Source: Aphis gossypii (Eukaryota > Arthropoda > Insecta > Hemiptera > Aphididae). Taken from it: 64,000 nucleotides of DNA. Positions 29,255 to 42,912 of the stretch are shown here, piece by piece. The first letter of the stretch is position 1; each line of letters begins with the position of its first letter. The stretch is taken from NCBI RefSeq assembly GCF_020184175.1, contig NC_065532.1, positions 38,254,287 through 38,318,286 of the forward strand, in the 5' to 3' direction. Below the pieces are notes generated by a model. It made no database searches. It saw only the letters and a list, made by a program, of their open reading frames with translations, and was not told the origin of the DNA. The position numbers were made by a program, and so were the translations under genes.

Positions 29255-29350
29255 ATGGTCGTCTTGATGGTCGGTTGGACCGCATTGATTCTGAACCTCG
29301 TTGGATTTGTAAACGCATTCGAACATGAATTCCACAATGAACTTTTATAA
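29255..29350 (+). other. Micro-frame with a signal-peptide-like start
   Basis: ATG at 29255 opens 31 codons to a TAA. Residues 1-20 begin MVVLMVGWTALILNLVGF, a hydrophobic stretch that would pass as a secretion signal. The following residues are polar (EHEFHNE). A GTAAAC immediately after GGATTT (codon 18) could be a splice donor. Insect secreted proteins often have a short first coding exon of this kind. A second frame (ATG at 29251) and a 76-codon minus-strand frame overlap it, so the region is stop-poor generally and this may be chance. Confidence 0.1.
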
Positions 29351-32300
29351 ATCTACTCACCTTTGTTATCACTAGGTAAAAGCTTGATCGCACTACAGTT
29401 CACCAAATCATCGTTACTCGTGGTAAACGGTAACTGCAGTATTTTAATTAAATCATTCTTATCGTCAAATCCACGACAATTTTAGTTTGAACAGTTTTTT
29501 CATCACCGTATGGATGATGGTGTAGCGTGTTTAATATTCTAGTTAAAATAATAGTGGGTTCTGCGATGAAATTTAGACGGAAAAAATCTTAAACGATTCT
29601 ATTCTTTATGATCATCTCCCAACATACGAAATTATAAGCCACTCATTATTATTACCCTGGGATTTGAAAGTTTATATGCCAAGTGACTTGTGAACATAGT
29701 CATAACTCATAATACATTTTACCATAAACTTGTTTAACAAATTATTAAAATATAAAAAGTATAATTTCATAATGTGTATCAATAACAAAGTGAAATACAT
29801 TTATATAGACCGAATTTATACCTCTAACACGATAAACAAAAGTAACTGATTTCATAGAATACTGTTTCACAATTCTTAAAGATTTAATCAGTAAATAAAT
29901 TGCAAACATTTTTAGGAAAAAAAATATTGCATTTTTTGAAGGTTTGACATTTTATTGCAAGTGTAAATACAATTTTATAAATATATACCTCTAATGTATA
30001 TATTTTACATTATTTTTTTTTTGTCTTATAACGGTTATAACACAATATTATTTGTAATAAATTAGGATAGAAGAAATTATATTATTTTAAAATTATTTTC
30101 CATCACGTTTTTGTATCGGAGGAGTGTTCACAAGCATAACACATCTCAAGATAATTCTGTTTGACAGACACAAAAATATTTTACCAAAATTTCTCATACG
30201 TCTTCGTACGGTACAACATGAAAAAAGCAATTGTTAAAATTGCATTAGGTTTTTCTGTGTATCAAGTACATACTTCATACTACGGTTTGGACTAGTGGGA
30301 ATAAACATAGTTTGTTGATTCATTCATTTATAGAGTCGTCCCGTGTGTTATTACTTATTATCGTATAATAATAATCATAATATAATAATAATAATAATAG
30401 CAGCGCGTGAAACGTGTTTATCTTTTTAACAAAACAAAATATTGTCGTCTAAATTACAAATTGTAAGTATTATTTATGTTTTTTAGTATGTGCATAAAAT
30501 ATACATATATAATACATATAAACATTACTTCCGGTACACTTTCAAAGTAATCGGAAAACGGTTGTTTATTTAAACTTTAAAATATATCGTAAATCATTTT
30601 TTTTTTTTAATAATTAAATAAAATTGTATAAGTGCGAGAGTATATATAGTAGTTAAGTTACTAGTTTACATTTAACAACATCCATATTCTATTGAATTAG
30701 AGTTTTTGTGCGTATATTTTTATTTATTTTTATCATAATAATTAGATTTTTATTTGTATTAGCAGCAAAATACATACCTATTAATTTTACCTAGTTCAAT
30801 GGAATATTTTTCTGAAAACTTCTTCATATACATACATTTAATGTTGAACCAAAAATAGTTTCTAATATTGCCATCTTTTATAGCCGTGAATCATGAAGCA
30901 TTACTTATATCAAACGGTCCAAAGGTTCGCACTGATAGCCGTTCAAGGATGAACCGAATTGTCGTCTTGGTTTTTCTGAAATTTTTCTTAATGAGTGGAA
31001 AAACTTAAATAAATTAATTTATATAGTTCTAAAATTCTTACATCTACACGTGTTATGGGTGTCATAATTGTTCGTATTAACCACGCTTGGTCTTTGTGTG
31101 ATACGTATTTTTATTTTATTTTAACTCATCTTCATGGGGTTCCTATTTTATCGTTGACTATCTATTAGGAAATGAAAGATATGTATAATTTTTTTTTATA
31201 ATTTTAAGAACATATCATACTGTCTACGTGAATATTATGATTTGGAGAATACTTACGTGTTTTCTAAAAATATCAATATTAGTTCTTAAAATTAAAAAAT
31301 CTTGTAATTTTATATGATAAAAGAATCTCGTTGTATAAAGTTCAATAAAGACTATAATATAATATTCATTACTGTATGTCATTTATTCTAAGACAAACTT
31401 TACGCTGGTCTATAAAACTGTTTATTTATTATACGAACTGAAGTGAAATTATAGTTGGAGTATATACCGTCGTACTACTTAAAGACATTCATTTAGTTAG
31501 AACATTATGTCACTCAGCTGTTTAAATACGTCAACATAATATTATGTTATCAGTATATATTGCATGGTATTAAAGTACTATATAATACTGCTATAGCATA
31601 AGATAATATACTTTGTCGTTCTTTTATAATAAAAACCAAGTTCAATGTCATTATATCGTACAGTTTTATTACCCGGATAAACCTTAAAGAACACAACGTT
31701 GTGCAGTAGTGAATGAAAATTTTTTATATACATATAAGCTTCATGTTATTCTTGTCTACAATGTGATAAAAACAATATTAAGTTTTTTTTTAATTTAAAT
31801 TTATTCTATCGTGTGCATTATGCAACCACCATCACAACTACCGTTAAAATACAATATTATAAGAATAAACATGTGTTAATTGTTATATAAATTATTTTTT
31901 TAGTCCATTATTTATAAGAAATGTGGAGGTATATAACATAATGAAGTGTTTGATCAAAAACAATTAATTTTAGATTATTAGTGATCATTCCATTGCTCGT
32001 ATATATCGTGTTTAATTTATTTTCATCAGCAATCATTAAGAATGAATTATTGTATTTAGGTGCAGATGTTAAATTAATGTCCTTTTTGCTAATACTGTAT
32101 GTCAGTATTCGTTTAACCACGTTCGTATAGACATGTATTGATATTGCGCAGTTACTTGTTTAAATCGCGAGTAGCTTAGAGAATACCTAGTTGAAAGTAT
32201 AGTGAAAGGACAACGTCGTCATTTTTTTACGATTTAATTAAAGGCCTACGATATTTTCAATAACTACAATCCATTAGTCGGCTACAGCAGTGCTATATTA

Positions 32301-32618
32301 GTGCAACCAAATTAAAATTCCAAAATAAATAATATCATAATATTGTAGACAATGTAATAAAATTAAAATCATTTAATTATGGTTACTTCGGTTTGAAAAA
32401 TTGGAGTTTTTATTCACTCATTGTTTTATAATCGTTCGTACGCACGATCAATTAAAAAGAGACGAAAATTACTCTGTACCCACTACCAATGTCTCAAATG
32501 AGTTTTTTTATTATTATATTAACACATTTGTCCACCCGGTTTCGTGTTATTTTTAGACAGTTGTATGAATGAACTACAGTGTAGTGTATCCATAACAATA
32601 AAATAAGCTTATTTTCAG
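29351..32618. other. AT-rich non-coding DNA
   Basis: No gene seen. It contains an ATA/ATAA tract at about 30365-30400 and T runs at about 30010, 30600 and 31190. The right edge ends with a 3' splice-like sequence, gcttattttcag, ending at 32618. Confidence 0.6.
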
Positions 32619-32820
32619 GACGATTAGACCGTCAGGGAAAAAACATAATATGAAACCTCTGGTGAAACCTTACAATAACAAAAAACGTTGCCCGCTATTT
32701 TATCCGCTTATATATTGTGCCGTTTTCGCCAATGAGGCAATGAAATATACGCGACCCGTCGAACCCGTTGACAAAATTGCTTTTTTCACAGAGGAGGAAG
32801 AGCTTGCTAGTTGGGTATAG
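32619..32820 (+). other. Candidate exon: stop-poor, protein-like segment after a splice acceptor
   Basis: The sequence gcttattttcag (AG at 32617-32618) would be a good 3' splice site. From 32620 there are 66 open codons ending in TAG at 32818-32820, with an in-frame ATG at 32650 that would give 56 residues. The translation is unlike the neighbouring chance frames. It has basic, Pro- and Cys-containing N-terminal residues (KPYNNKKRCPLFYPLIYC), then an acidic C-terminus (FFTEEEELASWV). G+C and CpG are raised across 32,690-32,930. Two minus-strand frames are also open here, including one of 77 codons spanning 32695-32928, so strand is unresolved. No family recognised; chance in a GC-richer patch is the main alternative. 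Confidence 0.18.
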
Positions 32821-32928
32821 ATATATTGCTTTGAAGTAGTTTTCGTGTTTATAAATGTGTACTGCAGTGTGTTGTGTATGCGAAAGAGGATTTCGAGTGA
32901 AAGGCACCCAATGACACATACACGTCAT

Positions 32929-35900
32929 ACATTTTTAATCCTCGCGCATAATGATAAGGTCGACGATAGAAAATTATGTTAGGTACTTAGTGCAAAAATC
33001 GTGGTTCCGTCTCCGCTTCTCGCGCCTATCCGTGTAAACGACTAAAGCAAACGATAATGATAATAATAATATAATGACCCGACAACGAAACGAGTTTTGA
33101 ACATTTTTTTTTCATCAGAATTTTTTTCCACAATTAACATTTTTCCGATCCATGTGTTCTTAATATTTATCGCTTATACCTACGTATACACATACGGATT
33201 GATGTGCACTATATATAAGTACAGATTTACAGATTTAATAAGTAATAGTTTGGCGACTGCCTCTATATGTCGTCTTATAAAATACCGCGTGGGTAGTACA
33301 CATAATATATAAATACGTAGTCAATTACTAGCTATTAAATATTATATATATGTAGAAATGTTAACTTATTTTTTTTTACTCTTTTTTTTTTTACAAAATT
33401 CTCCCTCAATTCTTGTCTCGCCAGATTTCAAAAATTGGGTCAGACATCATCTATATATATATGTATATTCTCTGCAAAATAGCATCATCATCATCTTATC
33501 GGTTTTTTTTTTTTTAGTATAGGTATGTGGCTATGAATATCTACATAATATAAAAAAATATATAAACATTTTAAACTAGTAGACTGTTGTATAGTTTCTG
33601 ACACGTATACCGCTACTGATTTTTATACAAGTATAATTTATAATTCTCATTAAATAGAATCCCTTCACTTGACTTATAGTACTGTGCCATCAACCGTATA
33701 TACATTTTGAAAGTCATGTCTACAACTACATATTTATATGCGCATTAAGTATAAGTTTAAGGTTACCTGTTTATATTGACATAAGATCTGTGTGGTAGGT
33801 TTTTGTAAAATTAAAACATATATGAAAAAAAATCGTTAATGTAGACCTATAATATTTTTTTAAACTAATATATATTAATATATTAATATATTATGTTGTT
33901 AAAAATCTCCACTATCCTTTTATATTATTGATTAAGATGTTTGAATATGTGCTTTTATTTTTATCTACCATATACTATGTATTTAATGTATTAAGAAATA
34001 CATAAGTTTTCTGTGGTAAATTATAAGTGAAAATTTTTTTGTAAAATTAATTAGACTATCAAACTATACTAAATACTAATTATATTGTATTATTTTTTGT
34101 TTTAGGTAAGCGAGAACATTTAAAATTACTACAACTGCTATACATAACAATTTAAGAATTTTCAAAGTAATATTTTTTATTTTTTTTAATCAAACATTTA
34201 TTTTATAATTGTCAAAATACGAGTATTAGCAAAAAAAATTAATTTGATATAAACTAAATATGTCCGTGAAATTATCCCCAACACGCTTTAACTTATCGAT
34301 TCGAAGTATGTGAAAATATTTTACAAAACAATAATAATTGTTGTTTAGCATTTGCAAATCAGTATTTTTTTTCAAATTTCAATTTTTTTTTTTTTTTGCC
34401 AATAGTATTTAACTAATAATATTTAAATTACTTATTTGTTTATTCTAAAAAACTAATTTTCAATTATTTAAAATTTATTTACAAAATATTGATACCTTTT
34501 TCGAATATATTAGACAAATTTATGGGGAATACTTCATAAAAATTCAGTGTAAATTATTTACTTTTTTAAAAATATAATAACTTTTTGAATGATTATATTT
34601 GGGCACTCGGTAAGTTATGTTTTTAACAGTTTATTATATGAACTAATCAAATTAATGTAAAAATAAAGTAATGAAATTCATTTTTATAAAATATAGACTA
34701 TATGAATTATAACACCAAACTTCTAAAAATAATTTTAGTTATATATTATTATTAACTATATGTATGCATAATGTAAATTATAATGCCCATACTGTTCAAA
34801 ACAATTATTAATTATTCTTTATTTATAGATACTCATTTAATAATTGTTTAGTTCATATTTTTTTGTTAAATAGCAAATTATTCGGTGATAGAGATAGTAC
34901 TTTCTAATATGGTTTTGAACAAGGCCAAATTATTTAGATAAAAATTATTTAATTTCCTCTTATATTTTGTTTTAACTCGACGATCGTTACTGAACTTGTT
35001 TTTATAACTCGATGTAACTGATTGTGAGTGGAATATTAGAAACATTAATAATTTAATACCACAACCCAAATATTTCACGAAATTACTATCATATTATTTT
35101 AAGTATATATTTATTTAATTTAATAATAAACGATTAAAGTGTTAATAATATATTAGTATAAAAATATATTATAATACTATAGTTAACCAATTGATCAGCC
35201 TAATTATTACCTACCTATTTTTAGTCGTGAATTCATAAAAAATAATTTTGATTTATAATGCTTTTTATTTTATAAGAAAAAAATTGTGTTTAAACTTTCA
35301 AATTAAATTGTTTAAACACGCAAGTATAAAATATGAAATATTTTTTTTTTATTATTTTTATTTGATACTTTTTGTCAATAAAATAGATGAATAGAGTTAC
35401 TGATAACATATAGTGTTTTTTGAATACTGTATATTTATTAGTTATAATCAACATGTTATTAAAACTATAAAAAAACTTATATTTCAAACTCTCAATACCT
35501 ATAGGTTACGTCATATTGAAAACCTTATTTTTACGTATAGGTTATATGTTTCTAATTTTGCATTGAATGCTTTTAATATATTTATTTTTATTTTTACAAT
35601 GAACATAAATTATACACGTAGACCGTGATTTTAATTCTGATAAGACCAAAGTTTATAATGTGAATATTGATATGTCGTTTGTAAGGTCATGCAACTCGGG
35701 TTTTTCGACTAAATTTCAATTTAATGACTATTTACCATTGATTATTGAATTCTATAATCAATGATATTTACGTTATTTTTTTCTGGGATACCAAAATTAT
35801 AAAGTTGGCAGCACTCAATAGTACATTTAAATATCATTGTAGGTAATAATATTACTGTATTATACATGCGTACCTATTGCATTTTATCTTTATATAAAAA

Positions 35901-36826
35901 GTCTTTTATAAATCTTTAAATGTGTTAACAAACACAATCAAATCTAAAAAACGACGTATATTGTACAAAACTAAATTATTCTTTATCAAAAAAAAAAATC
36001 ACTTGTAAATTTATATACATAAATATGTGTTTATTGATGTCTTCGTTAGAATATATTACAAATTCCTCTTTTAACAAAATGTATTAGGTTTTTAGTATGA
36101 AATATATAGTAGAAATTGAGCATATATTTTTTGGAAAAAATTACTGAAGTGCGTGTGAAGATGACATTCTATGTTTTATTCTTCTGGTTTACCAATTATG
36201 CTTCCCGAACATACTTAAATGCGTATAATGTATGATAGGTATGTATAACTTTAACTCATAAACTACTCGTTCGAATTTCAATTTTTATGTGTCCACATTT
36301 TCCGAAAAATATTTTGCTGCAAAATGTGAAATTAAAAAGTATAACATTTTTTTAAAAAATTGATTTTTTATTTTAACTGAAAATTATGTAAAAAAAATAT
36401 TTTTAAAAACGTTAATAGATTTTTAGATAACGATTGCCAATGTTCGATAAAAATAATCACCCAGTATAATAATATGATCGCATTCTCGCGAGTATTAAAC
36501 ACTTTTCTATAGTTTTTCTTGATATAACAGTTCTAACCACATAATTATGCGGCGTATACGATATAGATATAATATATATTATAAATAATAACATTTGTGT
36601 GTGTATTTATATATATTATACTATATGACGAGGGTGCATTATGGCTAGGGAACTAGTGTGGTGAAAACAAATAATCTTTTTGGATTTTCTCAAATGTGTC
36701 GGGAACACTGTAGTATATAGTTTACGCCTTTGCTTGCTGTCGTCAAGTGCAGTCATCTAAAAACTTTCCATCTTTTCTATATACTCAACTGCAGTACACG
36801 CGTGACATAATATAATACATATATAG
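32929..36826. other. AT-rich non-coding DNA
   Basis: No gene seen. Long T-rich runs occur at about 33,370-33,390, 33,506-33,516 and 34,384-34,397. The interval 36,245-36,440 carries a diverged copy of a dispersed repeat described separately. Confidence 0.6.
36245..36440 (+). repeat. Diverged interspersed repeat, copy A
   Basis: The segment beginning tataactttaactcataa and continuing ctactcgttcgaatttcaat, gtgtccacat and ttttagataacgatt matches, in the same order, the reverse complement of 50,020-50,185. Shared blocks are ataactttaa, ctactcgt, attt(c)ga/caattt, gtgt(c)acat and agataacgatt, with small gaps between them. I read this as two old copies of one dispersed element of unknown class; ends were not resolved. 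Confidence 0.4.
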
Positions 36827-36874
36827 TATATACGTATATATATATATTTATACGTAGGTTTATATATAATCACT

Positions 36875-37126
36875 CTGCTAACTTTTTCTTTTATTATACT
36901 TATTGGAGCATTGGCTGAATCCCTACTTTACTTTATTTCCCGTCAGCTTTTACTCCTCGTGACCACAAACTTTATGATCCTGTTTACAAAAATGCTTATA
37001 GTGCGAACTTTTAAAAATAAACCATGCGATGAATACGCACTGCAAGTACATACAAGTCGTATTTTGTATCATACTGTCGAAAACGTTGTCAACGGGCATC
37101 CTGTGCCCTTAATGCTTCTACAGTAG
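36875..37126 (+). other. Candidate coding segment, open frame with membrane-like start
   Basis: The frame is open from 36827 (99 codons) to a TAG at 37124-37126. The first 25 or so codons are low complexity (TA repeat). From about 36875 the translation becomes protein-like: a hydrophobic run (FSFIILIGALAESLLYFIS), a second (QLLLLVTTNFMILF), then a mixed polar tail with KNKPCDEYALQVHTSR and VENVVNGHPVPLMLLQ. The complementary strand is closed over the tail. A T-rich tract with ttattggag at 36,880-36,907 might act as a poor acceptor. I do not recognise the family. It may be a terminal exon, a decayed gene, or chance. Confidence 0.15.
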
Positions 37127-40100
37127 GTATTATATAGTATGTTATGGCATTTATGTAGTCAGTTATATATAATATATGTGTGTGTGAGTGCACGTTTACG
37201 TGTTTTCGTGCAATATGTATGACCGTAAAGGAGGGCGTATCGATGAGCTCTTCGAGATCATAATAAATTTACCACCATGTCTTGAACCTCCCCCGAGAGC
37301 TTATATTTAAAACCTGCCAACTGTCACAATATGCATACATATTATACTGTAATATTATGCACGTGTCATGTATGTGATGTGATCTATAATACCAGGTTTG
37401 CTGTCTGTAACCTTATAAGTACTCATAAACTATTATCTGTAATCAGACTATCAGAGGAATTGGTACTGTAATTAAAAAAATACAGGTATTGAAACCAGTA
37501 TGGGTTGTAGAACGTAATAGTGAAAAAGGTGCATACACAATCGTAACGCACCCACTTAAACCTTCTGAAAATATGCAACTTAAATCTAACTTGAACTCTT
37601 ATATAATTCTATCAAAGCAGTAAAATTGAAATTAAATGTTATTTTTGTAAATTTAAATTCTGTTTTATTATATTTATTACTTAAGTTCTTTGATTCCGTA
37701 TTAAGATTTATTAACAACTCATCAATATCTATACTATATACTATATTAGGTATATAGATAAAATATTTGAATCATATGCTATTTTGTTATTTTAATATTC
37801 AACATTCAAAACACATTAAAATACACTACTGATGTTTTTTCTTTAAGCATATGGTACAATTGTATGCAGTAACTTCTATGATTACTTTTTATTTCCTTTT
37901 TGTAATTCATTTGATATAATTTTTATTTACATTCAAAAATCAATTTTGTAAATTTTAATGGTCGGTGTTCACTATAACAGGAATTGAAATTCTTTTTTAC
38001 TGTAGTTTTAAAAGCTAAATCTGAAATTTAAGTCCGAAACAATTAAATTTTGATTAACTAAATCGGAACTGGATTATTTAAATATTAGATGAATGTTTAA
38101 TTAATGCTTAATCAACTGTTGAAATGTTATAGAGAAATTGAAACGTCCTTAAAACGCCAAGTTTTCGTAATCAAAATGAAATAAATAAGTATAGGCGTAA
38201 TTGAACTACCTATTTGAATTACTGTACTAGACATTATATTTTTATACCGATTGGCAATGGTGTACGAAACACACGTGTAATGTAGTATTGCGCTGATCGC
38301 AACCGTCAGTATGTATTTAATCAATATGGATATGTTGTAGTGATCGAGAAATCGTTGAGAATAGGAAAAAGACCGTATCTATGCAAAATTTCAACGACTT
38401 TATAATATAGCCGCGCGCGTGTGTTGCTTACGAAAAAAATATACATAGGTAGGTATTGTATTAATTTAAATCGCGATAAGAACAACACAGCGACCGAACC
38501 GCGTGATCCGACTCGGTCCGGCAGATGTAATATTCAAAGCATTTCACTTAACATGATTTATTAACATAAATCTTAAGAGGGGAGGAGGGGGTCTTTCAAA
38601 TACTGATTCGAAAACGATAAAAAAAAATCGTGTAATAAAACACTCCGACCGATGATCGATACGCAGACACGATTAAGCCATAAATTATTATTAGTGTTAT
38701 ATTATTATATTATTATAATAGTGTATATTATACGCATACACGAATGAACGAGCACGCGATCTCATACACCTCTGTATGTATAAATTTATGTTTATCCTTT
38801 AAGTATTCGTTTCGTTCTTCTGTATCCGAGATATTAATTATTATACTCATAATAACGGCACGTTAACAAAAATACATTGTCCGTGTCGTCGTGTACAAGT
38901 GTTACAACAAATAATAATGGTCCAAAACACCATAAGAACAAATTTGAACAAAATAGGGTTAAATGCATCTGAGTATTGTAGGCGCTCGCTTTTCTGTATG
39001 GAAGTTGTGCGTGTTAAATGCAGTTATTTTAATTGAAATTCATTTAATAGCATTAGAAAAACCATTTTGCGCTGTGCTTATTCGTTAAAATCGAGCTTGT
39101 TGGCGAAAACATTTCGTCGGTTTTCGATAGTTTTTCATGCGGTTTGAGAAAAATATACATGTCAAAAAAAATAATAATCCTTTAAAAACCGTCATACTGA
39201 CTAGATTTCCGAAATTTAATTGTCCAAATAGAGGTTTTTATAATACCCCTACTTGTTTAGATTCTAAGACAACATAATAAAGAAACTATGTATTATTCCA
39301 TATAAACATATTAGATTTATAAAATACTTCTAGCTGCGATATTTTATTCTTACAATATCACCGAGCATATAGAACGACAAAAAAGAACGAAACAAATATA
39401 TGTCACCCCGTTTCATATATTATATCGTCATATCCTGTTTGTTTTCGTGTGCCGTAGACTAAAATTGTGCACACTTATAACAGCGCGCGTAGCTGTAGGA
39501 CATTTGATTACAGAATTAAAAAAATGTAAATACATTTCAATGGATCTTGAATGTATGTATTATACGTATAGTTTTAAAAGCACGAATAATTTCGTTTTAA
39601 CCAGTGTTATAATTATATGTTAATATACTAAATTATCAGTACAAAATTCTAGAAATTTTATTGATTGCAGCATGTGGCGTAGCGTGTACGTATATCATAT
39701 CATACAGGTGCACGACGCGATTATCTTTGATATCGTGAAAAATTGGCTTTGATTTATTGGATCTTTATACAACGTCTGGCTGTATAATTTTTGGAGGAAA
39801 CTAAAAAACCGATTAAAACACTACAGTTTTTTTCCTTCATAGCTATGGAAGAACAAGCGTAGGTATGTTAAAATAATAATAAATATAATTTGCGATGCAA
39901 TCTGCACGTGGTTAAAACAATAGCTGAATATTTATTATTATAATCTACGTATACACATCTCAGACGCGTGGTCCGGTGCTCTTACTCGACGTATATGTAT
40001 CTATTTATAATCGAAAGCGAACAATCACGGAAACTCGCCTAGTACTTTAATGGTCGCTTAACAACTCCTCTTATTATATTATACAAATGCCGAATTCGTA

Positions 40101-42099
40101 TTATTTTTGTAATATTTTTTTCAGCCCCAGGAAATTTCCCTTATCCGAAATTCACCCATTCATCGTTTATATCCTTGCCGTATATCATACAGCGAGATTT
40201 TCGTAACTATAGTGTATAATTATTTCATTATATTAGGTTGTTTAAAAGGTATATAATATAGTGATATGTAAAGTTAAGGCATTGGTTATACTATTACCTG
40301 GTATAATACGCCGACACGCCGTATTTGTTTTGAAAGTCTTCGATAAAATATATTTTGCGTATCGTATCTATATACATTGTTTAAATATACATATTTAATA
40401 ATTATATAAATTAAAAAGTAATTTAGTTTAAAAATTATTTATCAATATTCTTAAATCATCGGCATAACGAACTTAATAGCTTTCGAAAATAATAGATAAA
40501 AGAATGTATAAGTTTTTTTTTTATTATATTTTTCTTAAATTATTTGCGTAGATATAAGTATTAAAATTATTTTTTATTTGTTATGAATTTTTCAAATGCA
40601 GCGTGAAAATAATTGCATCTATTATTTGAATAATATGTTTTTATAATTAATTTTCTTTTGTTAAGAAAATATTATGTTATATTTCAGCCTAAAGAAATTA
40701 TTAAGTACTGAAAACTGTAATGCATAAATTAATAATGATGATATTATAGGATACTAGATTTTTGGCTTCGATTATTAAGACTTTTGTTACTTTTCTCAAT
40801 TAGTTTTCATAATATAATTGAAATGACAATGCAATCCTACGTACACTATAGTATAATACTATAATAAACTTAACCATACATTTTATTATGCTATACAGTA
40901 AAAACTAAAAAAGGTCATAGTGCCTATTATGTATAGTAACAAACATTATTAAACATTAAGTAACTATAATATATTTGTTTACACATAGACCTATTCGATA
41001 GAAGCCTTTATTAAATGTTTAATATATATATATGTATTATGTATGCTACATACTATCTTGTTGATATAAAAATATTTTTAATATTATATTATTATAACCA
41101 CCTATTATAATTATCTGCAACAGTAAAATACAATTTAATATTATATATACACCTTATAAGTATTTGTTATTAATGATGTGTTCGGTTTTAGAAAATGTGC
41201 TAATGATTTAGTCATGAAAATGATCAAAAAGTGAAAGCTTAGGTTTTAAAAAAAACGTGCGCATCACTTTAATTGTGTTTTTTCAAAGCGACGTTTTATA
41301 AAATATTTTTGAAACGAAAAATTATAGAACAAACATCATAACGAGAATTCGGGTGCACCGTTAACTGTTTAAATAACATAAATATTATGACTTCAGTCCT
41401 TGGAGTTTATGAATTAAATATGTTAACACGCATTGAAAAAAAACCTAGGCGTCCGAATTCAGTTCGACATATAGCACTATGAATACAATCTACTATAATA
41501 TGTACTGTACTATGTGTACAACTTATTCAAAATCGATGTCTATGACACACATTGTTATAATAATTCCAAGTAAAATAACATGTCAATTTTACAGGAATGT
41601 TTACTAAAATTAATATAATATTGAAGTAGTTTTTAATCAAGTATCTTATTATAATACTTTTTATAACAAACGACCATAGTCTATTTAGAATATCAAATAT
41701 TAAAATACTGTGCATTGATATTGCATAAATATTTATAAGTGGCAAGTCGAGCAAGCGATAAAATAGGTGGTGATGTGTGTGATAGTTGGTATGGGTAATA
41801 AATGATAATTTTCAAAAGCAATTATCTATTTCATTAGGGTTAATTATAGATATTAATTTTTGAAAAGTTAAATGAAAATAATAATTATGATTTTTTATAC
41901 ATTTCGTACCTTAAAATCCGTCATATGTATATATATAACATAATGTTTATTATGCATAACTATACACTGCGAAATCTATTTATCTGCATCAGTGATCAGG
42001 CTGCGAAATCGGAAAAATAATTTATAGATAGATTTCAACTGGAGTTGAAAATAATATTATAATATAGCAGGTAGCTAAGACTCATTTGTCGAAGTTCGT
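37127..42099. other. AT-rich non-coding DNA
   Basis: No gene seen. A CpG-bearing stretch lies at about 38,400-38,530 (gccgcgcgcgtgtg, then gaccgaaccgcgtgatccg), and a purine-rich block ggggaggaggggg at about 38,579. Several minus-strand frames of up to 75 codons are Ile/Tyr/Leu-rich and look accidental. Confidence 0.6.
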
Positions 42100-42360
42100 C
42101 TTGAGGTTCATTAACGGACGAGGAGAAAATACAAAATATACTCCCGCGATGATACGATCGATCGCGCGTCATCGATATATAGGTATACGTACATTTATTA
42201 GTACGATAATAATAATATATCGTTTATGAATATACCTATACATTATATTATATTGGAACGCTGTGGCGGCATCAGTGTATATTATACCCGAGGCTCCCGG
42301 TCAAAGAATATCTGTGTATATACATTATATACCCTCCGGGCTACTGCGAGATAAGATCAT
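42100..42360. promoter_or_regulatory. CGAT-rich, GC-raised patch with an imperfect cruciform
   Basis: At 42147-42174 the arms cgatga and tcatcg flank the perfect palindrome cgatcgatcg (42155-42164). Another atcgata lies just downstream at 42171 and tatcg at about 42219. Further on, cccgaggctcccgg and ccctccgggctactgcgag raise G+C up to about 42,350. In Drosophila, clusters of CGATA/TATCGATA recruit BEAF-32 and DREF at boundaries and promoters. Whether aphids use the same code is not shown here. Confidence 0.15.
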
Positions 42361-42912
42361 AGAATAATATATTAATATTATAAATGCGAACGATGTGTAG
42401 ACTAATAGCCCTAGATTCCCCACCCTAAATTTCGTCTCTTGTTGAATTGTTTAAATTTAAATAATTAATAATCGCTAAAACGTAGTGCTAAATAAAGTGT
42501 ACATATGCCATGTACTATATAACGCGTATAATATACGACATATGCATTTACATTATTTTGCTTTATACGTAATACATATTATGTAGGTATTTAGTTTACC
42601 AGTACAATACCTTGTTGATTGAATGTAACACATAAGTTACATATTACTTTGTTCCATGTTGATTTTTAATTATTTTGGAATTTTTTCACAGTTTCAAAAA
42701 CAATTTTTCACAAAATGATTACAATTGTTCAACACAATAGTATTTTTACTAAAGCAGAATGTGCTTTAAAAGATTCATTATTATTATTCTCATAGAGGGA
42801 AAGTGGTACAGCAAAAACGATCGGTATGGATCCAGATGACCGTTGTTACGACTTATATTACAACCATACCATTATGATAATATTTGGTATTCTTCTATAT
42901 TACCCATATTGC
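42361..42912. other. AT-rich non-coding DNA
   Basis: Nothing recognisable. The frame opening at 42826 runs into the transposon that starts at 42913 and is not a gene. Confidence 0.6.

Noticed and set aside
40230..40255. ttaggttgtttaaaaggt, reminiscent of a mariner end
   Set aside because: No inverted partner was found within a usable distance and no transposase frame.
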